Origin: Sycobia sp. Sy_11
Taxonomy: Eukaryota; Arthropoda; Insecta; Hymenoptera; Epichrysomallidae
Reading direction: 5' to 3'
Length of the DNA stretch: 64,000 bases
Assembly: GCA_018907035.1 (NCBI GenBank)
Contig: JACCIC010000165.1
Coordinates: forward strand, 1,065,001-1,129,000
Under the pieces are notes generated by a model. That model had not been told where the DNA came from, did no database searches, and saw nothing but the letters and a program-made list of their open reading frames with translations. Position numbers and translations under genes: made by a program. Positions 1 to 10,084 of this stretch are shown one piece after another. How positions within the stretch are numbered: the stretch's first letter is position 1; every line of letters starts with the position of its first letter.

Positions 1-230
1 GTGGGCGCTCAGTAACCTACCGATCTCGTTGCTCTCTCGCTATGCCTGCCTTCACATTGGAGCGGAGATGCATGGAGTATCAAGAGGGGCCGGCGGGCGT
101 ATACTTGCACGAGAGAGTACCCATCTATACTTTCTCGGCTGCCGTAACGGTTTGGGTTTTCCCTTAATTACTGTCGGGGCGCAACGGTACGGCGGCGTCT
201 ATGTCAGGCCTATCGGCGCACGCTCCCACA
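1..230 (-). repeat. 3' LTR (partial) of the gypsy element
   Basis: Bases 1-230 align with 3677-3905 at a constant offset of about 3676. The LTR appears to begin with TG at 230-229 on the minus strand (TGTGGGAGCG, against TGCGAGAGCG in the other copy). Its remaining part lies left of the window. Confidence 0.85.
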
Positions 231-422
231 TTCGGCATTCCTGACGGACGCCTGGCCTCAGATGTCGTTGAAATTGCGTGATCGGCCGTGTTCACGGAGA
301 TATTATCGCTGCCTGTTGAATCCTCCTGGATAAATTCAATATCATCACTTTCTTCATCTGTTTGGAGATCTTCCTCCAGATCGTCCCTAAACGCACGCCA
401 GGGTTTTATGTTGTCGGCCGTT

Positions 423-896
423 TTATGTTGTTGCCGTTGTTTTTGCTGGTCCATCTCCGTCTCCTATCTTTTCGACTTCATAACTGTCATGTGCGTTAGT
501 AGTTTGCAGAACACGGTATGATCCAATGAATTTGATGGCCATTTTTAAGCCGGGGCCCACTTGTGTTCTTTTAATTGCCACGAGGTCGCCCTGTTGATAC
601 ACTGTGGCGGGCTTCCGTTTACGGTTATATTGGCGTCGGTTTTCATCTTGAATTTTTTCTATTCCTCTTCTTGCGGCTCCGCGGGCTTCCGAGCGCGATT
701 CATCGAAAAGCTTGACCATTTGAAGCTCAATGTCCTCCTTGAGTTCTGCGTCGTCGCGATAGAGCATTGTGCCGAACATCAGTTCGAACGGCGTCGTACG
801 TATCGAGCGTTGGTATGTTCCGTTAATGGCCCGCTGTACATGGCTGATGTGTTTGTACCATTGTCTGGGCTCGTCGATCGACAGTTTCGTCAACAC
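423..896 (-). pseudogene. gypsy integrase C-terminal fragment
   Basis: The reading frame carries the end of a retroviral-type integrase: the segment around RAINGTYQRSIRTTPFELMFG is the post-catalytic region found in many Ty3/gypsy integrases, and QQGDLVAIKRTQVGPGLKMA (with FIGSYRVL after it) is the beta-barrel DNA-binding domain. The HHCC zinc finger and all three catalytic acidic residues are absent because upstream sequence is deleted. The frame would be the C terminus of Pol. It cannot act as an integrase alone. Confidence 0.88.
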
Positions 897-958
897 TCAA
901 GCGACTATCGCATTAACACGCTCGACCTGTCCATTTCCTCATGGAACTCCAGCAGTAA

Positions 959-2025
959 TCAATTGATGCTGTATCTTTTATGTGCAGCAGAAGTCGTCGA
1001 ATTTCTAAGATCTGAATGCGGCACCTCTATCGGTAATAAAACGATGCGGGTACCAAAGTGCTGCTGTAGTATACGTAGCTTCTCCAGAACTTCTGTCGTT
1101 GTTGTCGTGCGCGATTTCAACAGATCGCTAAGCGGCTTTGCGATCTGCGCATATACACTAATACATTTACGGAAATACCCGGCCAGTCCTAAAATGCGTT
1201 GAATCTGTTTCGCCGTTTTTGGCTTCGGGTAATCGACCAATGCTTCCATTTTTCCTGGTGACGGTTCTATACTACCATTTTCGATCACATGTCCAAGAAA
1301 CTCGATCTTTCTTTGCAATAATTGGCACTTCTTCCAATTTATATTGAGTCCAAACTTGGAAGCAGTGTCAAGCGTCAATTTTAACCGGTCGAGCGCCTCC
1401 CGCTCATCACTTGCCTTGATGACGCCATCGTCCATAAAAACGAGCATTATTTTGCTTTTTATAAGGTCCTGAAATACGTAACGTACGTAAGGCATGAATA
1501 CTGCCGGCGACGTCGCCAACCCGAAAGGGACGACGTTGAATTCATATTACCCGCTCGGAGTCACGAATGAAGTATACTTACGGCTGCTTTCCTCCACCTG
1601 CACGTGGAAAAAGCCGTTCTTCAAATCGATGGTTGAGAAAACACGAGCATCTGCTAAATCGTCCAGCACGTTCTCGATAATGGCCTCTCTTTAATTATTA
1701 TACGATTAAGCGGTTTGTAATCGATGCACACCCGTGGCGTGCCATCCATTTTCCGCACGACCACTACCGCACTCGCGAACTCTGAACAACTCGGCACAAT
1801 TGTATTTTCACTTAACCACTCTTCCACTTTCTTGTTCACTACCGTCATTTCCTTCGGTGTGAGACGCCGGGGAGTGCGCGATATCGGTGTCTCGTCATTC
1901 AAAAGGATCGTCATTTTTATTGGCACCTCTTCTGTCGCTTGTGGTTGATAGTTCTTGATTATCTCCTTCGTTTCTTCCCGCAACTCCTTTCGAACTCCCT
2001 GTAGCGCTATATTAATCGGGCACAT
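959..2025 (-). pseudogene. gypsy reverse transcriptase
   Basis: RT is split over two frames. The N-terminal part (2025 to 1654) holds the fingers region with SAVVVVRKMDGTPRVCIDYK. The C-terminal part (1519 to 959) holds the palm catalytic box as FMDDGVIKASDE, where YLDD or YVDD is usual, followed by the thumb motif around FLGHVIENGSIEPSPGKMEA and RILGLAGYFRKCI. A frameshift lies between about 1550 and 1655. RNase H normally follows but is deleted. The protein would copy element RNA into DNA in cytoplasmic particles; here it is broken. Confidence 0.9.
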
Positions 2026-2510
2026 TCTTCTCTTATGGTATTTACGTAGGCGGCGGCGGGCTGAGGTTCCACTATAGTTCTGTCCCTTTCGAGAACTACC
2101 CTCGCGAGGTCTCTCAATGGATCTCCTATAAGAACTTTTTCCTCCGTGACTTCTTTTGGTACAACGACATATTCTAGTTTGTACTCAGCACCGTTTAAAA
2201 ATATACTTAAAACAGCTCGGCCCTTTGGATGTGCGAGGGCGTTGCCAAATCCATTCAAGTCCCTAATATATTCGATCACTGGGACGTTGCCTCCTGAGAG
2301 ATTCTGTATCTCGTTCCACAGATCTTTTCTTAATATATTGACTAGCGCGCCTGAATCGATTAGCGCCATGACGCTGACTCCTTGAATGATGGCTTTGGCG
2401 TGGTCGCGCTGTTGGTCTCTCTTTCCACTTTGAATTTGATTTACAACTCTCGCGCCGGCAACATTACTTTGTCCACACAATTTTTCGAAACGTGTCCCGG
2501 CTTTCGACAC
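2007..2510 (-). pseudogene. gypsy aspartic protease
   Basis: The frame contains the aspartic protease active-site signature MALIDSGALVNIL (D-S-G in place of the common D-T-G, a known alternative), and further on the flap and C-terminal segment ending in KVLIGDPLRDL, which corresponds to the usual I-L-G-x-D box. It overlaps the gag nucleocapsid frame by about 70 bases, consistent with a Gag-Pol frameshift arrangement. No stop lies inside the domain. Confidence 0.85.
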
Positions 2511-3153
2511 TTATAGCAAATGACACCTTTTTGCCTATCCGGACACTCCCTGCCTAAGTGGCCTGGTTTGCCGCAATTCAAACACATACTGGCGCTCGAT
2601 TTGTGTTGCCAGTTCTTTTTTTCAGGAGGTGCAGGCGCCCTCCTTGATGTTTCGTCCCTTCTTCCTTGACGACTATTTTGAGACGAACTTCTTCCCGTGT
2701 GTTCCATATGGCAATCAAATGCGCTTTTCAAACACTGCTTAATCTCACTCCAGGTGCAGGCTTGCCATTGCGAGGCTATCCATTTTTCCTCGGACGCGGT
2801 GAGCGCTCGTCGAGCTGCGAGGTACACTTCATGCTCCGGCCACTTATTCACGGTTGCTACTTGCTTAATCAGGTTGATCCAGGCGCTGACTCGCTGGGTG
2901 TCATCCAGTCCGGAGAACTTGCTGAGAGCGTTAGCTTCGTCTTTAAAAGAAATCCTATGGGGTCCCGATCTTTCCTGGCGTAGTGCTCCAAGAAGCTGCT
3001 GAATAAAGCCTTGGTTATCGTTCCGTACTGTTGACGCTTATTGCGGCACCATTGATGCTCCGGCCATTGCCGCTGGTGCCTGATGTAATTGCCGCTCATA
3101 ACTCGCTGAATCGCCTGTCGGCGTCCTCTCTCCCGCACTTGTGAGATGCACAT
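2441..3153 (-). pseudogene. gypsy Gag (capsid and nucleocapsid)
   Basis: Two frames together cover a Gag. The downstream piece (2851 to 2441) has two perfect CX2CX4HX4C zinc knuckles: CLNCGKPGHLGREC and CYKCRKPGHVSKNC, which bind element RNA. Upstream of these is a basic Arg/Gln-rich linker and a short capsid-like stretch (KQCLKSAFDCHMEH). The upstream piece (3153 to 2869) is capsid-like (FSSFLEHYARKDRDPIGFLL) and in a different frame, so Gag is frameshifted near 2860. The N terminus is not defined. Confidence 0.8.
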
Positions 3154-3676
3154 TTTCGTGTCCCACTTGAGACTGCTGGACGGATAAAGGCTGTAGCTGC
3201 TGTATTTCTTTCCTTCGCTCCGATAAATAGTTTCTGCTCTGAAACTTTATTGAAAGCCACTGATGATTAAACTTCTTTACGGCTAAATTCTCTTGGTCGC
3301 CTACCGAGGTTTACAATCTAGATGCTTATAGATTGTACTCCTTTATGACTCAATATGCGCGCCGGTCACCTACCGATGCACCCGATCACTTTCTGGTAGA
3401 TTTCTCCGTAGTTGAACTTCGTAATTTATCAATTAATATTTCTTCTGCATCCCGGCTGAGTCCCCAAAAACTCTGGGATTACCGTTGAGGATGAGTGGGT
3501 GCAGGTGAGTAAGAAATATCAAATGTATTAAATAATACGTTATTAAAAGAGAATGTCTAGGGAACTTTATAATAATCTTTATAAGGGAACTTTATAATAT
3601 AACTTTATAAATTCAATAAGATAATAGTATTTGCTACCAGTTCTTCTTTCCCCCTCTATTACGCTGTCGGCCAATC
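3154..3676 (-). other. gypsy leader and inner part of 5' LTR
   Basis: No coding signal. Sequence between the gag start and the recognisable LTR block at 3677. The inner LTR edge and the primer-binding site could not be fixed, because the other LTR copy leaves the window. A short motif CCTACCGA recurs here (about 3301 and 3369) and in both LTR blocks (about 18 and 3693). Confidence 0.5.
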
Positions 3677-3901
3677 GTGTGTGCTCAGTAATCTACCGAG
3701 CTTCTTGCTCTTTCGCTATGCCTGCCTTTACATTGGAGCGGAGATGCATGGAGTATTAGGGTGGGCCGGCGGGCGTATACTTGCACGAGAGAGTACCCAT
3801 CTATACTTTCTGGGCTGCCGTAACGGTTTGGGTTTTCCCTCAATTACTGTCGGGGCGTCACGGTGCAGTGGCGCCTATGTGAGGCCTATCGCGCACGCTC
3901 T

Positions 3902-3905
<4 letters not shown>
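3677..3905 (-). repeat. 5' LTR segment of the gypsy element
   Basis: Direct repeat of 1-230. The outer boundary is TG at 3905-3904 (minus strand). The LTR must continue left of 3677, as the other copy is cut there by the window edge. Confidence 0.82.

Positions 3906-3961
<56 letters not shown>
3906..3961. repeat. (TA)n microsatellite
   Basis: Uninterrupted TA dinucleotide tract of about 55 bases directly abutting the outer edge of the gypsy 5' LTR, probably the insertion target. Confidence 0.97.
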
Positions 3962-3962
<1 letters not shown>

Positions 3963-4097
3963 TACCAACAGCGCGAACACTTTTCAGGGCATTCAACTTA
4001 GTAAATGTATTAAATAGTTTTAGGGGCACTACCATAAAATTATTGTAAATTGAGTATGATAATTTTTCACAATTAATGTAAATAAACTTTTACTTAC

Positions 4098-4239
4098 AAA
4101 TAAAATTTTTCATTCCAAACTGGATTCAATTCTTGTGGCATAGTCTTCGTGCGCTTTTTTACTTTACCAACTTGTACTGTCACGTATGGATCTGATGTTC
4201 CACTTTTGTCTTTTGCAATTAAACCCTGAGCACAAATCA
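4098..4239 (-). CDS. unc-13: unc-13 exon: core of the calcium-binding C2 domain
   Basis: Unc-13/Munc13 primes synaptic vesicles by opening syntaxin and binding phorbol ester, diacylglycerol and calcium at the presynaptic plasma membrane. This 142-base exon encodes the start of the central C2 (C2B) domain. Visible are [20 protein letters not shown] with the first calcium-loop aspartates ([10 protein letters not shown]), then [14 protein letters not shown] and [10 protein letters not shown]. The acceptor is CAATTTTTAG before TGATTTGTGC, and the donor is GTAAGTA at 4097-4091. The exon starts in phase 1 (its TG completes a valine with the G that ends the 26551-26657 exon) and ends after two bases of a codon, so the next exon, left of the window, should complete Phe. 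The level of match to known Munc13 proteins leaves little doubt. A gypsy element lies within 200 bases downstream in the following intron. Confidence 0.97.
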
Positions 4240-5395
4240 CTAAAAATTGAAAATGATATTTATCAATTACATTTTGCACTAAATTACAGATATGACAATT
4301 CTTGTACTTTTTATGCCATTTTCTATATTATATTTTCACCTACGTAATAAATGAGTTATTAACTATAAAAATTAGAGGATAAAATTAGAGAATAACGCAG
4401 AGGAAAAAAATCTGTCAAAGTCAAAGTTAAATTTTTATTAATTAATTACACATATGTATGATCATCCATTAACTGCAAATATTTTGAAAAGAGAGTTTTT
4501 TTGATTGATTGATGATGATTTTTTTTGTCTTAAGTTAAAGCCTGTAAGACTGTTCAGACTATCAGTGGAAATCAATTGAAATTATAACAAAAATTCATGA
4601 AATTAAAAATGGTACATAATATAAATACCAAATGTATATACAATGTATAATACAAAGAAAAAATAAGAAAAGCATACAATATGTGGAAAATAAATAATTG
4701 AATTAATAATAACACGCATAATACGAAACCATAGATATAAACAGTAACACTTTCGCGATTTAGAAAAGAATAGCATTCCAAAAATGCTTCTCCCTGTTTC
4801 TGTAGTCACATTTTATTACTTTCCAGAGAATAGTATACTTAATTATCTTTTCAAGAAAGGGAGCTTATCAAAAGATAGAGGACTAAAGTTCAAAATTCTG
4901 TTTGGATTAATTTTTAAAAATGCTTATCAAATATGTGACGATCCGTCTCCTCCTATCTTGTGCAATATTTAAACTTTTGTTAGGGTTCTATGAAGATGCA
5001 GGATCGTCTAGGGACGGGTGAATAGACTGGGTCAATATAACTTTTTTTAGTAAATACCTTTTTTTAATTATTAATCATAATAGTTTTTTTTATTAATAAT
5101 TTACAATAAAACAATTAACAACAATATTTTATTGCTCCATTTCAATTTCTCTAGCGACTCCCTATAACAAATAAAATAAAGAAAAATCATTTATTATTTT
5201 GTAAATTAAATGCAATTATAATATATTTATTTCCACGTATTTCGTTGTGCCATAATCCTTTAATCCTATTATTGGCTGACCGATTTTCGTGCTCTTTCTA
5301 TTTACTTAGTCGTCTAATTAAATAAATTAAAAATAATACAAATATGATCAATATATGAGGCTGATACATTTCTTATAGCGGTGTTCTAGTCTAGT
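4240..5395. other. unc-13 intron sequence, no gene seen
   Basis: AT-rich sequence with stop codons in all frames and no protein similarity recognised. Two ORF-like stretches near 4.6-4.8 kb are composed of low-complexity Tyr/Ile/Leu/Phe translations of AT-rich DNA. Confidence 0.6.
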
Positions 5396-5500
5396 AATGC
5401 CAATTCAAACTTCAGATCGTTGATTTTAGCGATCGCAACGATTGACGAGTACGCTGATGCGTCATCATTATGAAACAAGATTTTTTTCTTCGCCAGATGA
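5396..5500 (-). pseudogene. mariner transposase scrap
   Basis: The minus-strand frame gives LAKKKILFHNDDASAYSS and AIAKINDLKFEL, the region around the second catalytic aspartate of mariner transposases (normally H-D-N-A-x-x-H). The next expected block (H-P-P-Y-S-P-D-L-A-P) is absent. Only about 35 residues remain. Confidence 0.75.
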
Positions 5501-5522
5501 GTATGCGTATATATATATATAT

Positions 5523-5563
5523 AGGTATGCGCTATGATACTATAGGTATCATAGCGCATACCT
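5523..5563. repeat. perfect 18-bp inverted repeat, 5-nt loop
   Basis: Left arm 5523-5540 (AGGTATGCGCTATGATAC) is exactly the reverse complement of 5546-5563, with loop TATAG. It lies immediately beside a short TATA tract and the mariner scrap. The origin is unknown; a MITE end or a recent palindromic duplication are options. Confidence 0.9.
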
Positions 5564-7069
5564 TTCCTCCTGAAAAAGTGCACTATGCCCTCAGTTTATT
5601 GTAATATATAGAAAATGAGGGACTCTCCTCCTCTTCCTGCGAAAATGGTACCACTCCCGCTATATTATAAAAGATAAAAAATGAAGAGGATGGCGAACGA
5701 TTCTTTGAACATTTTCATTTATTATATTTGAGAAGAATTATATAATATAAAGTAGTTATATAGTTATACAATCTAAAGTATTATTACATCAGGGTGAAAA
5801 ATGGATATGCGTGCGAGCAGAGGCGAACACCTGTTCTATAGAGGATGATCTATTAATCCGTCAGGCTTTAAATAATGAGTAAAATATTTTTTCTTCTCGA
5901 TTTCAACAGAGAAATTATAAAGTGGATGAATGTCAGATTTCTCTAAAACGAGTATACATCGTTGTGTTTGAATAGAAAGCATAGTTTGTGTTTAGTGCTA
6001 TGCCTTCAATGAAAGAGATTTTACATAATGTAGAATTTGAAAAGGTTGTGATTATGGAAAATCAGTATATGAGCGTTCTATTTTGAATAAGGTTCACATC
6101 TTGAAAGGAGCATGTGAGAGGGTCCTAGTAGAAGCGAACACGTGCGTCACTGAGGCTGACCCAACCAATTATTATATCCCGCTGACAGTTGATGGTTATG
6201 AATGACTATTGATATAGCGATTATTTATCTCAATACTTTAGTAAAGGCGAGATAATTTTCTTTACCTGTACCCTTTATATCTTCACGATTTCGGTAAATT
6301 GTATAAATTGTTATGTTTGGAAATGAGATGACCCCGTCGCATGTCTAAAGATACGCTTTCATGAATTGGATTTTGAAAAATATTATCAGATATATTTAAG
6401 CGATCTATTATTTAAAGAGAGAGTCTAAATAAAGTAAAACATTCAAATGCCTAACTGAGATGCACTTATGAATTAGTAGTGTACACAGGCTATTATTTCT
6501 TAGATTGAGCGACTATGGAAAATATATTTCTTTACTGGTCGCAAGTTCGATCATTATTACGATTGAATTAGGGAGGGGGTAATGGTTCTAACATTAAATA
6601 CTTGTCCATCCATAAGGAGAGTCCAACAATCAAACACAATTTTCCATAGTTAACACGAAAGTTTTAGAAAAAATCTTTGACGAGAGGGATCTTATCCGAA
6701 AAAAGGGAAATCTTATCCGAAGGGGGAGGTATTCGAGAGAGTCAAAAGGAGAGTCCACAAAATGAACTTTCTACTAATGAGTAAAAATAGGAGGTTAAAT
6801 TTTTTTATCTACCTTAAAAATGTATCCTTATATCATAAGATAAAGTCCGAAATTGAAAGGAGAGAGGAGAAAATGGAGTTCTTCCGACAATGAGGAAAAG
6901 TTTTTTTTCGACAAAGTAGAAGATTTTTTGACTAATAGAAAAATGACCATTTTTCTTCCGCATTCTAGTGAAAAGGGCAGTAATAGAAAAGTGCTTTTCA
7001 TCACAAACTGTTTTTCATTTGATTTCCATCGAATATCGGCAGCCAGCATTAATCTAAACTCTAACAAGA
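5564..7069. other. region left of the polymerase relic, unresolved
   Basis: No protein similarity could be assigned with confidence. From about 6850 the plus-strand frame is open for 81 codons and runs towards the polymerase relic, so part of this stretch may be its decayed N terminus or the element's terminal region. No terminal repeat was found by eye. Confidence 0.4.
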
Positions 7070-9150
7070 TGGATAAAGTCGAATGGACAGATATTTAATC
7101 AGCTTTTAAAAAACGAATAAGCACTGGTATTGTTGTTAATTTAAAAAATAGACATCCTAAGTTTCTTGCTCGACGAACTAATGCTCTTTGAGTAAAAAAT
7201 TTAGCCATGCTTAGTGGTACTACAATATAAAGCAATAAAAGTAAATTTTGATTTTATGTCAGGATTTTTCACGCTGAAAAGCTGAGATGAAAGAACAAAT
7301 ATTAAATATTTCACGAATGTGAATGCTGCCTTATGCATGTCTACTGATTTAGAGAAATGATTTGTGGAGCATATTAAGGAGCCTGTTTTTATACATCTAC
7401 AAAAATTCCAGAAAAAAGATTCCGTAGTTCTTTACTTATTGAAAAGTATTATAAACATGAAAAAAATTTCACCTCACAAAGGAAGATCGTATATTCCACT
7501 TTCAAAGTTTATAACATTAAAAAGAGCATATATCAATGTTCATAAAATTAATAACCAATGCTTAAAATGACATTCTTTCAGTATTATATCCGAATGAAAC
7601 AAATCCTTAGAGAATTCATAATTATCGTAAATATAGAAACGACTGGAGCTTTGGTAATATAGAATTTCCCGTAAAACTAAAAGATTTTTAAAAATTTGAA
7701 AAATTGAATAATATTTCAGTAAATGTTTATATGCTTAGGAAGTATGGATTGAGATACGAAGTATCACCTTGTTATATTTCATTAAACAAGAAGAAACATG
7801 CAAATCTTCATCTCATTCAAAATTTCTACATTGACGAATATGCAGAAAATAATATTCCAAATGATAATGGAAATGTGCCCAAATTCCATTAAGTTTGGAT
7901 TAAAAGTATATCCAGACTTTTAAGTTCACAAATGAGTAAGATTAATAAAAATAAAAAAATTAAACTATTGTGAAAGATGTTTGGAACATTTTTTTAAATT
8001 ATCCGCATGTAAATCATATAGATAGAAAAGTAGGAATGAACAGTCACCAGCGCAATAGTTTGATCATGAAGTCAAATCATTTTGTGAGCAAATTGATCAG
8101 CTCTGTAAAAATCAAAAACCAATGAAACTTACGAATCGACCGTTTACGATATATGTCGCAAACCATACGAGGTAAGCAAATGGCGGTACGAAATCATTCG
8201 CACCTTACAGGAAGGTATTTTTTACAATTAGATTAAATTAATAATCAATAAATTTTTTTTTATTTTCTTTAAATTAATTTTTTTCATTGGATTCAAAGGC
8301 ACTACTCATAATTTATACAATTTGAACTGTAAAGAATCAAAATTTATTCCCGTAATTTTCGATATTCTTAATTATGATAAACATTTAATTTAAAAAAGAA
8401 TTTGAACTTCTTGATTGATGAATGATCGAGTAGGTTTAGATATAACTGTTATTAGTTTTAGATTCCTAGATTCTTGACGATTTTTACAATTTTTACCAGC
8501 ATTCTGAGAGAAACTTGTTTCATATATAGATAATGTACCAATAAAATACCAATGTAGCAATAAAGGAATTTCAATTAAATGTATTCTCTAATGCAAATAT
8601 TGATGTTCTTAGATGTAAGGGCATACGATTTTGTACATGGACTAGATAAAGTATTAACTACAAAACCGTCGCCAATAAATAAATTTTATACTAAATTAAC
8701 GGATTCACATATTTATATTCTAAGCAGACTACAAACATGCTTTTTATGTGTGCGATAGGTTACGTTTAAAAACATTAAGAGAGTAATTGGATTTATACTC
8801 AAAAACAGATGCTTTACTGTTAGCAGATGTATTCAAAAGTTTTTGACATATATCTATTAAAATCTTAGACTTACATGCTTCTCACTTTTACACTAATTCA
8901 GGATTAAATTTGTCAGTACCTCTTAAAATGACAAAGGTAAAACTAGAGCTTTTACAAAATGGAAAATTTAATGAACACATAGTGATTTACTTTTTGTAAA
9001 AAGTATCGTATTTTATCTGGTTCGAAACAAAAGAGTCTTCGTACTCCATTGAATGAGAAAAAAGGTATGATTCATTATCACGCCCTTAAGTAGACACGCA
9101 ACAATAATCTTCGATTGAAAAAAATATTTGCATGAAGATTAATGTGTGAA
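7070..9150 (+). pseudogene. protein-primed family B DNA polymerase relic
   Basis: Fragments in all three plus frames line up in order with the large DNA polymerase B (DNA_pol_B_2 type) of Polinton/Maverick elements and related arthropod DNA viruses. Recognisable blocks are an N-terminal segment near 7105-7190, a block around FQKKDSVVLYLL (about 7400), GRSYIPLSKFITLKRAYINV (about 7483-7545), a segment with NVYMLRKYGLRYEVSPCYIS (7720-7780) followed by the KKHANLHLIQNFYID region, and a palm-region block with TDALLLADVF (about 8805-8835) and PLKMTKVKLELL (about 8920-8955). These enzymes replicate element DNA from a protein primer. Many stops and frameshifts plus missing exonuclease and catalytic YxDTDS motifs show it is dead. 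The assignment of the N-terminal and palm blocks is firm; Polinton versus free virus origin is not decided. Confidence 0.8.
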
Positions 9151-9350
9151 GAGTACAGATTTATCTTGTACTTTTTATGAGATTTTGAAAGTGTGAATTA
9201 CAAAATTCTGTTTCTTGATCGGTTTATCGATTCAATGATGTCCGTACGTTGTTCTATAGCGTATCCATATCCTAAGTAACATCGTTGCCACTCTTTGACT
9301 TATTCATTTAGCCCATGCATACTTCGAAAATCAATCTATATTAGTGAGTA

Positions 9351-9632
9351 ATGAAACACTTTATTCTCCTTAGAATGAGATATCATTTCTACAAGATCTG
9401 CTTGTTAATCTCACATTTCGAAGTCGTATATTCCTACTTAAGAGATACGCATCAAGCTCTTAAGAATAGTACTCGTAAGTTCTCGTTCCTTACTCCTAAA
9501 ATACCCTTGCTCCTAAAATTGGAAGAGTTTCCTTTTCACATGCTACTCTTTGCAGGACTAAGTGAAACTGGTAGTCTAGTCGGAAGTGTTGCCGAAATAG
9601 CTAATGCATTAATAATGTTAAAATTGCATTGA
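9351..9632 (+). pseudogene. small hydrophobic ORF, possible Polinton structural-type gene
   Basis: A 93-codon plus-strand frame lies directly after the polymerase relic. Its C-terminal half (PKIPLLLKLEEFPFHMLLF and SETGSLVGSVAEIANALI) resembles the small hydrophobic proteins with a Gly/Ala-rich 'LGSLxGGAxxIAKAI' pattern that lie near the polymerase in Polinton-type elements. This is a weak pattern match by eye, strengthened by position. A following ORF at 9770-9988 (72 codons, KKQFLKNKPLIVNDFYRQNE) is not recognised. Confidence 0.4.
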
Positions 9633-9769
9633 AAGATTGTCAAGAAAATAAGCGGCAACAGAAGTTATAGTTTTGAGTAAAAGTCTGCTGTAAACGCCAG
9701 TCGTTTTCATCATCGTAATATTAGTAACATGAAAGTTTTCTTGAATTCGCAGTATTCTCTATATAATAT

Positions 9770-9988
9770 TTGAACTTTGGCATATTTAATAATCAATATG
9801 CAATAATGAATGATATGGATACGAATTTCCAAAACAAATACTACGCAAGAGACCATCAACTGCTTATAAAGAAACAGTTTCTTAAGAATAAACCGCTAAT
9901 AGTTAATGATTTCTATCGGCAAAACGAATCTCTAAAGAGCAGTCCTGTAGATATTCGTTTAGAACCAGAGGCTGAAGATAAATTCTGA
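9770..9988 (+). pseudogene. unrecognised ORF after the polymerase relic
   Basis: A 72-codon charged, Asn/Lys-rich frame starting MNFGIFNNQYAIMNDMD. No family recognised. It is listed because it sits next to the Polinton-like relic on the same strand and could be a remnant of a third gene of that element. It may equally be chance. Confidence 0.25.
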
Positions 9989-10084
9989 TAACATTAGATA
10001 AATTTTGATAATCTACATAATACTACTGCTTATCGCTTAACTTGCACGACCGCGTAGTTCAGTATAATCCCATCAGTGAGATAA

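Larger units (their letters stand above)
1..3905 (-). mobile_element. Ty3/gypsy LTR retrotransposon, internally deleted
   Basis: The element runs on the minus strand from its 5' LTR (right, ending at 3905) to its 3' LTR (left, cut by the window edge). Order along the minus strand is gag, protease, reverse transcriptase, then directly the C-terminal part of integrase. RNase H and the integrase zinc-finger and catalytic core are missing between about 896 and 959, so this is an internal-deletion derivative. Frames are broken between gag and protease and inside RT. The LTR pair shares bases 1-230 and 3677-3905 with a few percent mismatches and small indels by eye. The right end lies directly against a TA microsatellite. 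Family assignment as Ty3/gypsy rests on domain order and motifs; the lineage was not resolved. Confidence 0.9.

Noticed and set aside
561..1202. 213-codon plus-strand ORF
   Set aside because: It is the antisense shadow of the gypsy integrase and RT reading frames on the minus strand.
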